Source: Aldehydirespirator sp965261105 (GTDB lineage Bacteria > Actinomycetota > Acidimicrobiia > Acidimicrobiales > Aldehydirespiratoraceae). From it: a DNA stretch of 64,000 nt. The stretch is taken from the NCBI GenBank assembly GCA_965261105.1, contig CBDHCM010000006.1, forward strand, positions 3,534,001 through 3,598,000. The letters are read 5' to 3'. This document shows positions 1 to 8,680 of this stretch, piece by piece. Made by a program: the position numbers and the translations under genes. The notes beneath the pieces are model-generated. The model did not search any database. It was not told the origin of the DNA and saw nothing but the letters and a program-made list of their open reading frames with translations. Each line of letters opens with the position of its first letter. Positions within the stretch are counted from its first letter, which is position 1.

Positions 1-146
1 GCACGATCGGACCTCCCCCGAATCCCGGTCCTCGGGGAGCGCACACGGCTGATCGAACCACTGGCAGCTGCCGTCTGAGCGACGATGACCCGGGCTTGCG
101 GGACGACGGGCGGCCCGCCGGCCGTTCCGGCGCCGAAGGTCCCGAT

Positions 147-162
147 ACCTGCAATTGCAGGT
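147..162. promoter_or_regulatory. 16-bp perfect palindrome upstream of the amidase gene
   Basis: ACCTGCAATTGCAGGT is a perfect 16-bp inverted repeat about 80 bp before the amidase GTG. Its position and symmetry fit an operator for a dimeric regulator. The regulator is unknown; the response regulator encoded downstream is one candidate. The palindrome is seen directly, its function is inferred. Confidence 0.5.
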
Positions 163-243
163 CACAGACGCCCGAAGGCTCACCTACTCTCCTCATGAGT
201 GGGCCCTTTCGCGGGTCGCCCAAGGACATGACAAGGGGGCGCA

Positions 244-1794
244 GTGACGATTCCCGTACCGGACCTGGATGAGCTGAAGGCAATCTCGGAGCGCTGGGGG
301 CTCAGGCTGGGGGACGACCAGCTTGCGGTCTTTCAGACCCTGATCGGAGGCGCACTCGGCTCTTATCACCACGTGGACGCGATGTACGACGCATCCAAGC
401 CCGCGCCGCCCGAGCGTCACAGCTACCGGCCCGGCGACGCCGACAACGAACTCGGCGCCTGGTACTACCGCTGCGACGTTCAGGAGGCGGACTCGGGTCC
501 GTTGGCCGGCAAGACGTTCGCCGTCAAGGACAACACCGCCGTCGCCGGAGTTCCCATGATGAACGGGTCCCGCATCCTCGAGGGCTACCTGCCCCTGCGC
601 GACGCCACCGTGGTCATCCGCATCCTCGAAGCCGGCGGCAGGATCCTGGGCAAGTCGGCGTGCGAGGACCTGTGCTTCTCCGGCGCAAGCCACACCTGCG
701 CCACCGGCCCTATCCGCAACCCGTGGGACACGACCCGCACCGCGGGCGGCTCCTCTGGCGGCAGCGGTGCCCTGGTGGCGGCCGGCGAGGTGGACATGGC
801 CGTGGCCGGCGACCAAGGCGGGTCGATCCGCATGCCCTCCGCCTGGTGCGGCAACGCCGGCCTGAAGCCGACCTTCGGACTGGTGCCCTACACCGGCGCC
901 TACCCGATCGAGTGGACCATCGACCACCTCGGCCCCGTGGCCCGGAACATGACCGACCTGGCCACGTTCCTGACCGTGATCGCCGGTCCCGACGGCAACG
1001 ACCCGCGCCAGTCGCACGCTCCCTCCGGGATTGACTACGGCGCGGGGATCGACGACGGCATCGAGGGCCTCAAGGTCGGCGTGGTGGCGGAAGGGTTCGG
1101 ATTCGAGGGCTTGAGCGACCCGGACTCCGACTCCCTGGTCGAGACGGCCGCCAACCGGCTGGCCGACGCCGGGGCCATAGTGGAGACGATCTCGATTCCC
1201 GAGCACCGCGACGCCATCCACGTGTGGAACGTGATCGCCACCGACGGCGCCATGTGGCAGATGATCAGGGGCAACGGGTACGGCATGAACTACCGGGGCC
1301 TGTTCGACCCCGAGCTGATGGAGCACTCGCTGAGAGGATGGAAGAGCAACGCCCACGCGACGGCGCCAACGCTGAAGTTCGTCATGCTGTGCGCCGAGCA
1401 CACCATCGGGCGCACCGGGGGCGCTGCCTACGCCCGAGCCTCCAATGTGCGGCCGGAGATCAACGCGGCCGTGGACGCGGCCCTGGCCCGCCACGATGTG
1501 CTCTGCTACCCGACGCTGCCCTTCCCGGCCAAGGAGATCCCGTCCTCGGACGCCACCGTCGACGAGTACGTGGCCCGCGCTCTGGAAATGATCCCCAACA
1601 CCGCGGTTTCAAACGTGACCGGGAACCCGGACCTGACGATCCCCGTGGCCGGCGGCGAGGGCATGCCCGTGGGAATGAGCATCGTCGGAAGGCAGTGGGA
1701 CGAGCCCACCGTTCTGCGGGTGGGCCGGGCCTATGAGAGGCTCGTCGGAGGATTCGCCCTGTCCTCCATGGCCAAGACCCGGATCGAGTGCTAG
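244..1794 (+). CDS. Amidase (amidase signature family, Rhodococcus enantioselective-amidase-like)
   Basis: This 516-residue enzyme should hydrolyse carboxylic amides to the acid and ammonia in the cytoplasm. The Ser-cisSer-Lys triad is visible: Lys95 in AVKDN, cis-Ser170 in GGSSGGS and nucleophile Ser194 in QGGSIRMPS. The spacings (75 and 24 residues) match the family. The N-terminal region and the blocks GVPMMNGSR, EDLCFSG and TFGLVPYTGA resemble amidases that partner nitrile hydratases in Rhodococcus; no nitrile hydratase is seen here. The start is GTG 244, preceded by AAGGGGG at about 232-238. The gene leads a + strand set with a sensor kinase, response regulator, amide-type ABC importer and acyl-CoA synthetase, which suggests use of imported amides as nitrogen and carbon source. 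The exact substrate cannot be read from sequence. Confidence 0.92.
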   Translation: MTIPVPDLDELKAISERWGLRLGDDQLAVFQTLIGGALGSYHHVDAMYDASKPAPPERHSYRPGDADNELGAWYYRCDVQEADSGPLAGKTFAVKDNTAVAGVPMMNGSRILEGYLPLRDATVVIRILEAGGRILGKSACEDLCFSGASHTCATGPIRNPWDTTRTAGGSSGGSGALVAAGEVDMAVAGDQGGSIRMPSAWCGNAGLKPTFGLVPYTGAYPIEWTIDHLGPVARNMTDLATFLTVIAGPDGNDPRQSHAPSGIDYGAGIDDGIEGLKVGVVAEGFGFEGLSDPDSDSLVETAANRLADAGAIVETISIPEHRDAIHVWNVIATDGAMWQMIRGNGYGMNYRGLFDPELMEHSLRGWKSNAHATAPTLKFVMLCAEHTIGRTGGAAYARASNVRPEINAAVDAALARHDVLCYPTLPFPAKEIPSSDATVDEYVARALEMIPNTAVSNVTGNPDLTIPVAGGEGMPVGMSIVGRQWDEPTVLRVGRAYERLVGGFALSSMAKTRIEC

Positions 1795-1813
1795 GCCCTG
1801 CGCCGGGACCGTC

Positions 1814-1827
1814 GCACGGATCCGTGC
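1814..1827. terminator. 14-bp perfect palindrome after the amidase stop
   Basis: GCACGGATCCGTGC begins 19 bp after the amidase stop and lies 44 bp before the kinase start. It has no T-run, so it could be a short U-less terminator of the kind discussed for actinobacteria, or an operator for the kinase gene. The palindrome is certain, the role is not. Confidence 0.35.
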
Positions 1828-1870
1828 TTGACTAGCGGCTGGGCCGTCGATCTCGGAAGGTGGTCGGGCC

Positions 1871-3055
1871 ATGGCTGACCTAGGAATGGGTCGCCGCTTC
1901 CAAGGTGCCATCGGACTCGTCGGCACCGAGGACTTGGAGCGGCTCGCAGACCTGAGCCAAACCCTGGTCGGGTTCCTGGACCCCGCAGCTCTGGCGCAAC
2001 GCACCGCGCTGGACCTGTACCGCATACTGGGACTGCCTCTGGTGTCAGTGGCCGTGCGAGAGGGCTCCTCACACTTCGCCATGAGAGGCGTGCACGGGGC
2101 GCGAACCGAGCGATTCCGCCAAGTCCAGGTGTCCACCGGCAAGGGATTGGGTGGCCGCGTGATGGTGGAGCGCCGGCCGGTGGAGGTCCAGAGCTACCTG
2201 GATGACCCGCGCATAACCAACCACTTCATCGACGTGGTCAGCGCCGAGGGTCTCGGCGGAATGGTGGCAGTGCCCGTCGAGCATGAGAACGAGCTGGTGG
2301 GACTCCTGTACGGCGGGTTGCGCTCCATCGGCTCGATAGGCGACAGGGCCAAGCTCGTCCTTGAGAGGGCTGCCAAGGATCTGGCGCCGATGATGGCTGC
2401 ATCGATCCATGCCTCGGCCACCATCCGGCACCGAGTCGACGCCGAGCGACAGCGCATCGCGAACGATCTGCACGACGACGTGGGACAGCTGCTGTTCTCC
2501 ATCAGTTGCGCGGCGCAGCGACTGCGTGACGGCGGGGACCAGAACCTCGTGGCAGTCGCGGAGCGCATCGAACACCAAGCGAAAGAGGCCGCGCAGCGAA
2601 TGCGTCAGGCGTTCAAGGTTCTGGGGCCCGCCTCCTCCGACGAGGCCGCGGCGACAGCGCTGCAGCGGGAGATCGACGACCTGACGGCCCGCTCGGGCGT
2701 AGCAGCTCACTTCGTGGTGCGCGGCGTTGCCCGTTCACTGCCGCCGAGCGCGGAGGCGGCGCTGCTGGGAGCGGCGCGCCAGGCGCTGTTCAACATCGAG
2801 CGGCACGCGGGCGCTTCGCTGGTGGTGGCGACGCTGCACTTCGGCGTGTCGGAGGTGTCGCTGGTGATGCAGGACGACGGCTGCGGACTGCCAGATGACT
2901 TCGAACTGGCCGTGGTGCCTCGCGGCGACCGGCACTGGGGCCTGGCGTCCATTCTGCGCCAAGCCCAGCGTCAAGGCGGCGATCTCGAAGTGAGGCCCGG
3001 TGAGGACGGGGGAACCACAGTCCGTATCACGCTGCCCGTCAACGGAGCCGGATGA
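1871..3055 (+). CDS. GAF-domain sensor histidine kinase (NarL/DesK class)
   Basis: A soluble two-component kinase of 394 residues. A GAF sensory domain spans about residues 25-175. The HisKA_3 dimerisation helix follows with phospho-acceptor His201 in the motif ERQRIANDLHDDVGQLL. A degenerate HATPase_c domain ends the protein (DDGCGLPDD, then HWGLASI near the C terminus). There are no membrane segments, so it should sense a cytoplasmic signal, conceivably an amide or its acid product. The start ATG has AAGGTGG 8 bases ahead. Its stop overlaps the start of the LuxR-type regulator (ATGA), a strong sign of a cognate pair. Lying between amidase and amide-type importer genes, the pair probably controls them; this is inference from context. 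Confidence 0.9.
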   Translation: MADLGMGRRFQGAIGLVGTEDLERLADLSQTLVGFLDPAALAQRTALDLYRILGLPLVSVAVREGSSHFAMRGVHGARTERFRQVQVSTGKGLGGRVMVERRPVEVQSYLDDPRITNHFIDVVSAEGLGGMVAVPVEHENELVGLLYGGLRSIGSIGDRAKLVLERAAKDLAPMMAASIHASATIRHRVDAERQRIANDLHDDVGQLLFSISCAAQRLRDGGDQNLVAVAERIEHQAKEAAQRMRQAFKVLGPASSDEAAATALQREIDDLTARSGVAAHFVVRGVARSLPPSAEAALLGAARQALFNIERHAGASLVVATLHFGVSEVSLVMQDDGCGLPDDFELAVVPRGDRHWGLASILRQAQRQGGDLEVRPGEDGGTTVRITLPVNGAG

Positions 3056-3747
3056 GCACCGGAGCCGCCGGTCCGCGCGACGCCATGAGCAGACCCGCCG
3101 ACGAGCAGGGCCGCTGCGCGGTGGCATCCGTTCTGGTGATCGACGACCACCCGGTTGTGATCGACGGCGTCCGCCAACTGCTGGAGCGCGAACCGGACTT
3201 CAAGCTCGTAGGTGATGCCACCACCGGCGAGGAGGGGGTCGCTTTGGCCGGGCGCCTCGCACCCGACGTGGTGGTGCTCGACCTCAAGCTCGGCGACAAC
3301 TTCGCGCCGCATCTGTGCCGGTCGCTGCAGGACGTATCTGGGAACTCTCGGGTGGTGATCCACACCGCGTTCGACGACCGCGAGCCTCTACGCGCCTGCC
3401 TGAACGCGGGTGCGGTGGGCATCGTGCTCAAAGACGCCAGCAACCTGGTCGAGGCACTCAGAAGGGTGACAGCCGGCGAACTATATGTGGACCCCTCCCT
3501 GGTGGAGGATCCAAGGGTTCGCGCCCTGCGCCTGGGCGAGGACGGCGGCCTCTATGAGTCGCTGACACAGCGGGAATACGAGGTGCTGTGTGTGATGGCG
3601 CTGGGCCGTACCAGCAGGGAAATCGCAGCGGAGCTCTTCTTGGCCGAGAACACCGTGCGCAGTTACACCCAGTCGCTGCTGACCAAGCTGCACGCCCGCA
3701 ACCGGATCGAGGCCTTGGCGAGAGCGCGCGGCCTGAGGCTGCTGTAG
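3052..3747 (+). CDS. LuxR/NarL-family response regulator
   Basis: A 231-residue response regulator with an N-terminal receiver domain and a C-terminal LuxR HTH. Acidic pair Asp31-Asp32 and phospho-acceptor Asp77 in VVVLDLKLG are visible. The HTH block runs about residues 165-225 (LTQREYEVLCVMALGRTSREIA, then AENTVRSYTQSLLTKL in abbreviated form). The chosen ATG overlaps the kinase stop by four bases. A second ATG at 3085 would remove 11 residues that precede the receiver fold, so the N terminus is slightly uncertain. It is presumably phosphorylated by the adjacent GAF kinase and regulates the amidase/importer genes. Confidence 0.92.
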   Translation: MSTGAAGPRDAMSRPADEQGRCAVASVLVIDDHPVVIDGVRQLLEREPDFKLVGDATTGEEGVALAGRLAPDVVVLDLKLGDNFAPHLCRSLQDVSGNSRVVIHTAFDDREPLRACLNAGAVGIVLKDASNLVEALRRVTAGELYVDPSLVEDPRVRALRLGEDGGLYESLTQREYEVLCVMALGRTSREIAAELFLAENTVRSYTQSLLTKLHARNRIEALARARGLRLL

Positions 3748-3762
3748 CCCATCGGGCCGGCC

Positions 3763-3944
3763 GGCCCATCCCCGCTGACCCTTGGCATGAGGATGCCTGC
3801 CTCCCGCGGCCCGCACCCCGTCGTCCATCATGATGGCCCATCCCCGCTGACCCTTGGCATGAGGATGCCTGCCTCCCGCGGCCCGCACCCCGTCGTCCAT
3901 CATGATGGCCCATCCCCGCTGACCCTTGGCATGAGGATGCCTGC
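3763..3944. repeat. 72-bp tandem repeat, about 2.5 copies
   Basis: Two full units (3763-3834 and 3835-3906) and a partial third (3907-3944) are essentially identical. Each full unit contains a perfect 12-bp palindrome, CCATCATGATGG, at its end and a small stem GGCAT/ATGCC with a 4-nt loop. The array starts 16 bp after the response-regulator stop and, with the hairpin at 4033-4068, fills the 375-bp gap before the binding-protein gene. The unit is 24 codons long and stays open in one frame, but no start signal or family resemblance supports a gene. Confidence 0.9.
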
Positions 3945-4032
3945 GCCAAGACCTGCATTCGCGCGCATTTCGGGGCTGACCCTACATTCGCGTGTGTCGG
4001 CCGGTGCCGGCCACCACTAACCCGGAGCAAGT

Positions 4033-4068
4033 GCGGCTCCGCGGACCCTCAAGGCGCTGCGGAGCCGC
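4033..4068. terminator. GC-rich hairpin ahead of the binding-protein gene
   Basis: Perfect 10-bp arms GCGGCTCCGC (4033-4042) and GCGGAGCCGC (4059-4068) flank a 16-nt loop. The hairpin lies between the 72-bp repeats and the binding-protein start at 4123. It could end the kinase/regulator transcript or act in the leader of the importer mRNA. There is no U-run. Confidence 0.4.
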
Positions 4069-4122
4069 TGCCCGCGGCGTCGAGAGCCGGCGCCGGAGGG
4101 TCCAACGAAGGGGGAGACACCC

Positions 4123-5541
4123 ATGAGTCCACCGAGGACTTCCATTCATCGCCGAGTTCGTCCGAGGTGGGCCGGACTCGCCGCGGCCACTCTGGCGCTT
4201 GCGCTTCTCGCCGCGGGCTGCGGCCGCGACGACGCCGACGAACCGGCGCCCGCCGCGGCCCCGGAGCAGGAGAGCACTCCGTCGGAGCCCGACAGCACGC
4301 CCGGCGACGAGCCCGACGACGCACCGGCAACCACCGCCTCTGACACCAGCGACGAGCCCGACGAGACCGGAGAGGCATCTGAACCCAGCCAGACCGCGCC
4401 CGAGGCCACCGAGCCGATCCGTGTCGGCAGCCTCCTCGACGAGACTGGTCCGCTCAACATCTACGGCACCCCGATGGCCGACGCCACCCGACTAGCCATA
4501 GCCGACATCAACGCCACGGGAGGCGTGCTCGGACGGCAGCTGGAGCTGGTCGCGCTCGACTCGAAGTCGGACCAGAACGAGTACATCGCCGGCGCGGACC
4601 GGCTCGTGGCCGAGGATCTCGTTGTGGTCCACGCCGGGATCACCAGCGCTTCACGCGAGGCGATCCGACCCGCGTTCGGTGAGGCAGAGCTGCTGTACTT
4701 CTACAACGTCCTCTATGAGGGTGGCGTGTGCGACCGCAACACGTTCGTCACCGGGGTGGTGCCCACCCAGCAGCTCCAGGTGCTGATCCCGTGGGCGATC
4801 GAGAACTACGGGCCGCGGCTCTACGTGCTGGCCGCCGACTACAACTACGGGCAGATCTCTGCGGACTGGGTGCGCCACTACGCTGCCGAGTCCGGCGGTG
4901 AGGTTGTCGGCGAAGACTTCTTCCCGCTGGATGTGGCCGAGTTCGGCACGACCATCTCCGAGGTCCAGAGCGCCGATCCCGACGTGGTGGTGTCGATCCT
5001 GGTCGGGGGCGCCCACATGTCCTTCTACAGCCAATACGCGGCCACCGGCGCCGACATCGCGGTGGTGTCGACATCGTTCGGGCTGGGAAGCGAGCAGGTG
5101 GCCCTCGATGCAGCCTCCTCAGAGGGCATCATCGTGGCCTACCCGTACTTCCAGGAGCTCGACACCCCGGCGAACGCGGAGTTCGCGGCGGCCTGGCACG
5201 ACGCCTTCGGCGACGACTACCCATACATCACCGACCTGGCCGTGTACGTGTGGGAGGGCTGGCACCTGTGGGCCGACGCGGTGAACGCGGCCGGCACCCT
5301 CGACCGCGAAGCGGTGATCGCCGAGCTCGAGGGCGGCGGCGTCAGCTTCGACAGCCCCAAGGGCAGGGTCACCCTGGACGGACCGTCGCATCATCTGGTG
5401 CAGCCGGTGAGTCTGGCCCGGGCCAACGACAGCAACGGTTTCGACGTGATCGAGACGTTCGAGAACATCCCGCCGGCGTTCGAGCAGCAGACCTGCGACC
5501 TGATCGCCAACCCCGACACCAACGAGCAGTTCACTCCCTAG
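4123..5541 (+). CDS. Urea/amide-type ABC transporter substrate-binding lipoprotein
   Basis: A periplasmic-binding-protein fold type I receptor (Peripla_BP_5/6, UrtA/FmdD/AmiC-like) of 472 residues. A lipoprotein signal ends in LLAAGC with lipidated Cys33. A Pro/Asp/Glu/Thr-rich tether follows to about residue 95, then the ligand domain from IRVGSLLDETGPL onward. The blocks NATGGVLGR, YNYGQISADW and PYFQELDTP resemble urea and short-chain-amide receptors, and a pair of cysteines (GGVCDRN and QQTCDL) could form a disulphide. The ATG is preceded by GGGGGAG. Context with an amidase strongly suggests an amide ligand. UrtA homologues usually bind urea, so urea remains possible, but no urease is seen here. 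Confidence 0.88.
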   Translation: MSPPRTSIHRRVRPRWAGLAAATLALALLAAGCGRDDADEPAPAAAPEQESTPSEPDSTPGDEPDDAPATTASDTSDEPDETGEASEPSQTAPEATEPIRVGSLLDETGPLNIYGTPMADATRLAIADINATGGVLGRQLELVALDSKSDQNEYIAGADRLVAEDLVVVHAGITSASREAIRPAFGEAELLYFYNVLYEGGVCDRNTFVTGVVPTQQLQVLIPWAIENYGPRLYVLAADYNYGQISADWVRHYAAESGGEVVGEDFFPLDVAEFGTTISEVQSADPDVVVSILVGGAHMSFYSQYAATGADIAVVSTSFGLGSEQVALDAASSEGIIVAYPYFQELDTPANAEFAAAWHDAFGDDYPYITDLAVYVWEGWHLWADAVNAAGTLDREAVIAELEGGGVSFDSPKGRVTLDGPSHHLVQPVSLARANDSNGFDVIETFENIPPAFEQQTCDLIANPDTNEQFTP

Positions 5542-5630
5542 CTGCGACAAGCTCCAGCCGTCATCGCGAAGATGACTCGGTGACGGCCCAACCTCCCGGG
5601 CAGCCGCCCCTCGCGGCTACCGGCGCATGG

Positions 5631-5672
5631 GGCGGCGGGAGGGCGTCGACACGACGGCGCCCTCCCGCCGCC
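5631..5672. promoter_or_regulatory. 15-bp-stem hairpin between binding protein and first permease
   Basis: Arms GGCGGCGGGAGGGCG (5631-5645) and CGCCCTCCCGCCGCC (5658-5672) are perfectly complementary around a 12-nt loop. The element lies 90 bp after the binding-protein stop and 43 bp before the permease start. It could attenuate transcription or protect the 3' end of the binding-protein mRNA, giving more receptor than permease. A comparable palindrome sits at the same relative place in the sugar importer (42971-43002). Confidence 0.6.
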
Positions 5673-5715
5673 ATAACCTGATCCGCTGCCTGTCCAGGCC
5701 AGCAAGGAAAGCCCA

Positions 5716-6579
5716 TTGGCTCCCGACCGACTCTTCAACCTCGGCTTCGACCTAGCCACCACGATCTCGATCCTGGCTCTGGTGTCTTTGGGCCTCGCGG
5801 TCATCTTCGGGATGCGCGGCGTGATCAACCTCGCGCACGGGGAGTTCATCATGCTGGGCGCGTTCGCGACTCTCACCGGGGTGCGCAGCGGGCTCAACAT
5901 CTGGTTGGCGATGGCGCTCGCTGCGGCGGTGGTGGGGCTGTTCGGGATCCTCGTGGAACGGCTGCTCATCCGACATCTGTACGGAAGGCTCGCCGACACC
6001 ATGCTGGCCACTTGGGGGCTGTCGCTGATCATGGTCCAAGCGGTGGAGAACCGATACGGGTCGGTCACCGAGGGCATCTCGGTACCCGTCGGGAACTTCA
6101 CGGTCGGCGAGTTCTCGATGTCGAAGTACAACTTCGTGCTGATATCCGCGGCCGCCGTCGGGGTGCCGGCGACCTACACCATCATGCGCCGCACCCGGTA
6201 CGGGCTGTTGGCGAGAGCAACGACCCAGTCGACGACGATGGCCGAGGGTCTCGGGGTGAATGCCTCCGGCGTGAATACGTGGACGTTCGGGCTCGGGTCA
6301 ACCCTTGCCGGCACGGCCGGTGCGCTTCTCGCGCCCGTCGTAGGGGTGATCCCCACCATGGGCCAAACCTTTGTGGCCCGCGCCTTCATGACTGTCGTCG
6401 TGGGCGGTCCGTCGTTTGTGGCTGGAACTGTGTCGGCGAGCGGGCTGCTGGGCTTCATCGAGAACGTGAGCACCAACTGGTTCACGCCCGTCATCGGCCA
6501 AGCGATGCTGCTCATTGCAGCGATTGTGATTCTGCGGTTCATGCCGCAGGGGCTCACAGGTAGCCGGCTCCGGCGATGA
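5716..6579 (+). CDS. Urea/amide/branched-chain-type ABC permease (UrtB/LivH-like)
   Basis: A 287-residue inner-membrane permease of the LivH/UrtB family with about eight hydrophobic segments. Family blocks include VIFGMRGVINLAHGEF near residue 30 and GPSFVAGTVSASGLLGF near residue 235. The start is TTG 5716, chosen because AAGGAA sits 6 bases ahead and the N terminus then matches family length. It should pair with the permease half of the next protein to form the channel. It follows the binding-protein gene across a hairpin-bearing gap. Confidence 0.9.
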   Translation: MAPDRLFNLGFDLATTISILALVSLGLAVIFGMRGVINLAHGEFIMLGAFATLTGVRSGLNIWLAMALAAAVVGLFGILVERLLIRHLYGRLADTMLATWGLSLIMVQAVENRYGSVTEGISVPVGNFTVGEFSMSKYNFVLISAAAVGVPATYTIMRRTRYGLLARATTQSTTMAEGLGVNASGVNTWTFGLGSTLAGTAGALLAPVVGVIPTMGQTFVARAFMTVVVGGPSFVAGTVSASGLLGFIENVSTNWFTPVIGQAMLLIAAIVILRFMPQGLTGSRLRR

Positions 6580-6679
6580 GACCAGCGACGACCACCGAAC
6601 GTCGGGACGACCGGGAGAACCGGCGAAGCACTGCGGCTGTGAGTCCGATCAGCGTTCCGGCGGGCAGGGGGTCCCGGGC

Positions 6680-8680
6680 ATGAAGGATCTGCTGTCCGGG
6701 GTCGCCGGCCCGGGAGCAGAACCAGCGGCAGGCAGCGTGAACCGCGACCTGGGCAGCGCTCTGCTGGCGTTCGGGATCGCCGCGGTCCTAGGCAACCGGG
6801 CGGAAGAGTTCACCGCCTTTGAATGGTCGCTTTGGGCCGTGCAGGCCATCCTCGCTCTGTCGCTGACATTGGTGTGGGGCTACGGAGGGATCTTCAGCTT
6901 GGGCCAGGCCGCCATATACGGCATCGGCGGCTACACCTACGGCTTCTGGGCCATCAACCTGGCCGACAACACCGGCGAGTCGGTGACAGCGGTGCTGGCT
7001 GCGGTGGTTGTCGGCGCGGTGTTCGCGGCGCTGCTGGGCTACTTCATGTTCTACGGAAACGTCACCGACGTGTACGTGGCCATCATCACGCTGGCCACAA
7101 GCCTGGTGCTTTTCGCCTTCGTGAACTCGACTTCGGGCCGCGTCTACCGCATCGGCGACGCTCCATTCGGCGGCTACAACGGCATGCCCCGCATACCCCG
7201 ACTCACCTGGCGCCTCCCCGGAGGCGAGAGCCACGAGCTGACCAGAACCCAGTTCTTCTTGTTCTGCGTGGCCGCGGGCCTGCTGATCGCGGTGGCCATA
7301 CGAATGCTGTCGCGCCGCCCCTTCGGGCGGATCGCAGTGGCATTGCAGCACAACGAGGTGCGCACCGGACTGCTGGGCTATGACGTGCGATGGCACAAGC
7401 TGGCAGTGTTCACAATCGGCGGTGCGATAGCCGCGTTCGCGGGCGCCCTCTTCGCGGCGTGGGGGCGGTTCATGAGCCCGCCGGTCTTCTCGCTCACCCC
7501 CGCCGCTCTAGCCGTGATCTGGGTGCTGGTCGGAGGCCGCAGCAGCGTCTCGGGGGCGTTCGCGGGCGTACTGGTCGTCAAGGGTTTCTCCTCATGGTTC
7601 GGGGGCGCCAGCGGCGACAACGAGCCGATCGTGCTCGGAGTGATCCTCGTCTTGATCGTGCTGGCGCTGCCCGGAGGGATTGTCGCCAACATCTGGAGGC
7701 TGAAGCTCTGGGGGCTGAGCCGTCTGTCACCACCGAGGGGTTCCGGAGCAGACACTGAAGCAGCCATTGATCAGAGAGCAGAGCGGTACGCAGCCGTTGA
7801 TCAGAGAGCAGAGCGGTACGCAGCCGCCGCTCCCCTCGAGGATGTACAGCGGCCTGCTCGGTTGATTGCGACTGCGGCGGTGACGAAGCGATACGGCGGG
7901 CTGGCCGCTGTAGACGCAGTGACTTTGGAGTTCCCGCGCGGCGTCTCGTGCTTGATCGGCCCCAACGGCGCGGGCAAGAGCACGCTGCTCGACCTGCTGT
8001 CAGGCCGTCAGCGACCCACCGCCGGAGCTGTGATGATCGACGGCAGGGACGTGACCAAGCGTGAGCCGTTCCTTCGAGCCCGTGAGGGCATTGGCACCAA
8101 GCTGCAAGTCGCGTCGATCTTCGAGTCTCTGACGGTTGGGGAGAACCTGTGGCTCGCTTGTTACGCCATGCCGCGCGACATCGAGGAGGCCGATCGGCGC
8201 GCCGCCGGCCTGCTGGAGTGGCTAGATCTGCGAGACGAGGCTGAGCGCGCCGCCGGGACGTTGTCGCACGGCAAGAAGCAATGGCTCGAGATCGGCATGG
8301 TCGTGTCCACCGATCCCTCTGTAGTGCTGCTCGACGAGCCCGCCGCGGGCATGACCCGGGAGGAGACGGCGCGCACCGCCAGCCTCGTCAGAGCGCTCGG
8401 CGAGAGGGCGTCAGTCATCGTCGTGGAGCACGACATGGACTTTGTGCGCCGGTTGGATGCGCCGATCACGGTCTTGCACATGGGCTCGCTGTTCACGCAG
8501 GGCACCTTCGAGGAGCTCTCCGGCGACGACCGCGTGATCGACATCTATCTGGGCGCGCACCACGCCAACGGCGACCCCACCGGTGACCGCAGGTCTGCAC
8601 CCGGCGCGCCCGTCGACGCCCGCGGCGCCGAGACGGACAGTGCCGTCACCGACGGAGGAACGGCTGATGCTGACGCTTAG
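6680..8680 (+). CDS. Fused permease-ATPase of the amide-type ABC importer (UrtC-UrtD-like)
   Basis: A 666-residue fusion of two subunits that are usually separate. Residues about 20-345 are a LivM/UrtC-type permease with many hydrophobic helices. Residues about 395-625 are a LivG/UrtD-type ATPase with Walker A GPNGAGKST (427-435), signature TLSHGKKQWLEIGM, Walker B VVLLDEP and the H-loop IVVEHDMDF. The linker holds two identical 10-residue units (DQRAERYA core) encoded by the 30-bp repeat at 7761-7820. The signature LSHGKKQ rather than LSGGQ is typical of UrtD. The ATG has AGGGGG 8 bases ahead, and the 3' end overlaps the next ATPase gene by 14 bp. A Pro/Ala/Asp-rich tail follows the ATPase. 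Confidence 0.9.
   Translation: MKDLLSGVAGPGAEPAAGSVNRDLGSALLAFGIAAVLGNRAEEFTAFEWSLWAVQAILALSLTLVWGYGGIFSLGQAAIYGIGGYTYGFWAINLADNTGESVTAVLAAVVVGAVFAALLGYFMFYGNVTDVYVAIITLATSLVLFAFVNSTSGRVYRIGDAPFGGYNGMPRIPRLTWRLPGGESHELTRTQFFLFCVAAGLLIAVAIRMLSRRPFGRIAVALQHNEVRTGLLGYDVRWHKLAVFTIGGAIAAFAGALFAAWGRFMSPPVFSLTPAALAVIWVLVGGRSSVSGAFAGVLVVKGFSSWFGGASGDNEPIVLGVILVLIVLALPGGIVANIWRLKLWGLSRLSPPRGSGADTEAAIDQRAERYAAVDQRAERYAAAAPLEDVQRPARLIATAAVTKRYGGLAAVDAVTLEFPRGVSCLIGPNGAGKSTLLDLLSGRQRPTAGAVMIDGRDVTKREPFLRAREGIGTKLQVASIFESLTVGENLWLACYAMPRDIEEADRRAAGLLEWLDLRDEAERAAGTLSHGKKQWLEIGMVVSTDPSVVLLDEPAAGMTREETARTASLVRALGERASVIVVEHDMDFVRRLDAPITVLHMGSLFTQGTFEELSGDDRVIDIYLGAHHANGDPTGDRRSAPGAPVDARGAETDSAVTDGGTADADA
7761..7825. 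repeat. 30-bp tandem repeat inside the permease-ATPase gene
   Basis: Units 7761-7790 and 7791-7820 differ at one base (cagcca versus cagccg) and are followed by a 5-bp partial third. They encode two DQRAERYA-containing decapeptides in the interdomain linker, keeping frame. This is most simply a recent in-frame slippage or duplication that lengthened the linker. Confidence 0.9.

Noticed and set aside
244..1794. Glutamyl-tRNA(Gln) amidotransferase subunit A
   Set aside because: The N-terminal region and GVPMMNGSR block match enantioselective amidases, and no gatB/gatC genes are adjacent.
3763..3944. CRISPR-like array
   Set aside because: The 72-bp units are contiguous, with no unique spacers, only 2.5 copies, and no cas genes nearby.
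3787..4020. Small protein encoded by the 72-bp repeats (MRMPASRGPHP units)
   Set aside because: No ribosome site and no family resemblance; the frame is open because the unit is a multiple of three.
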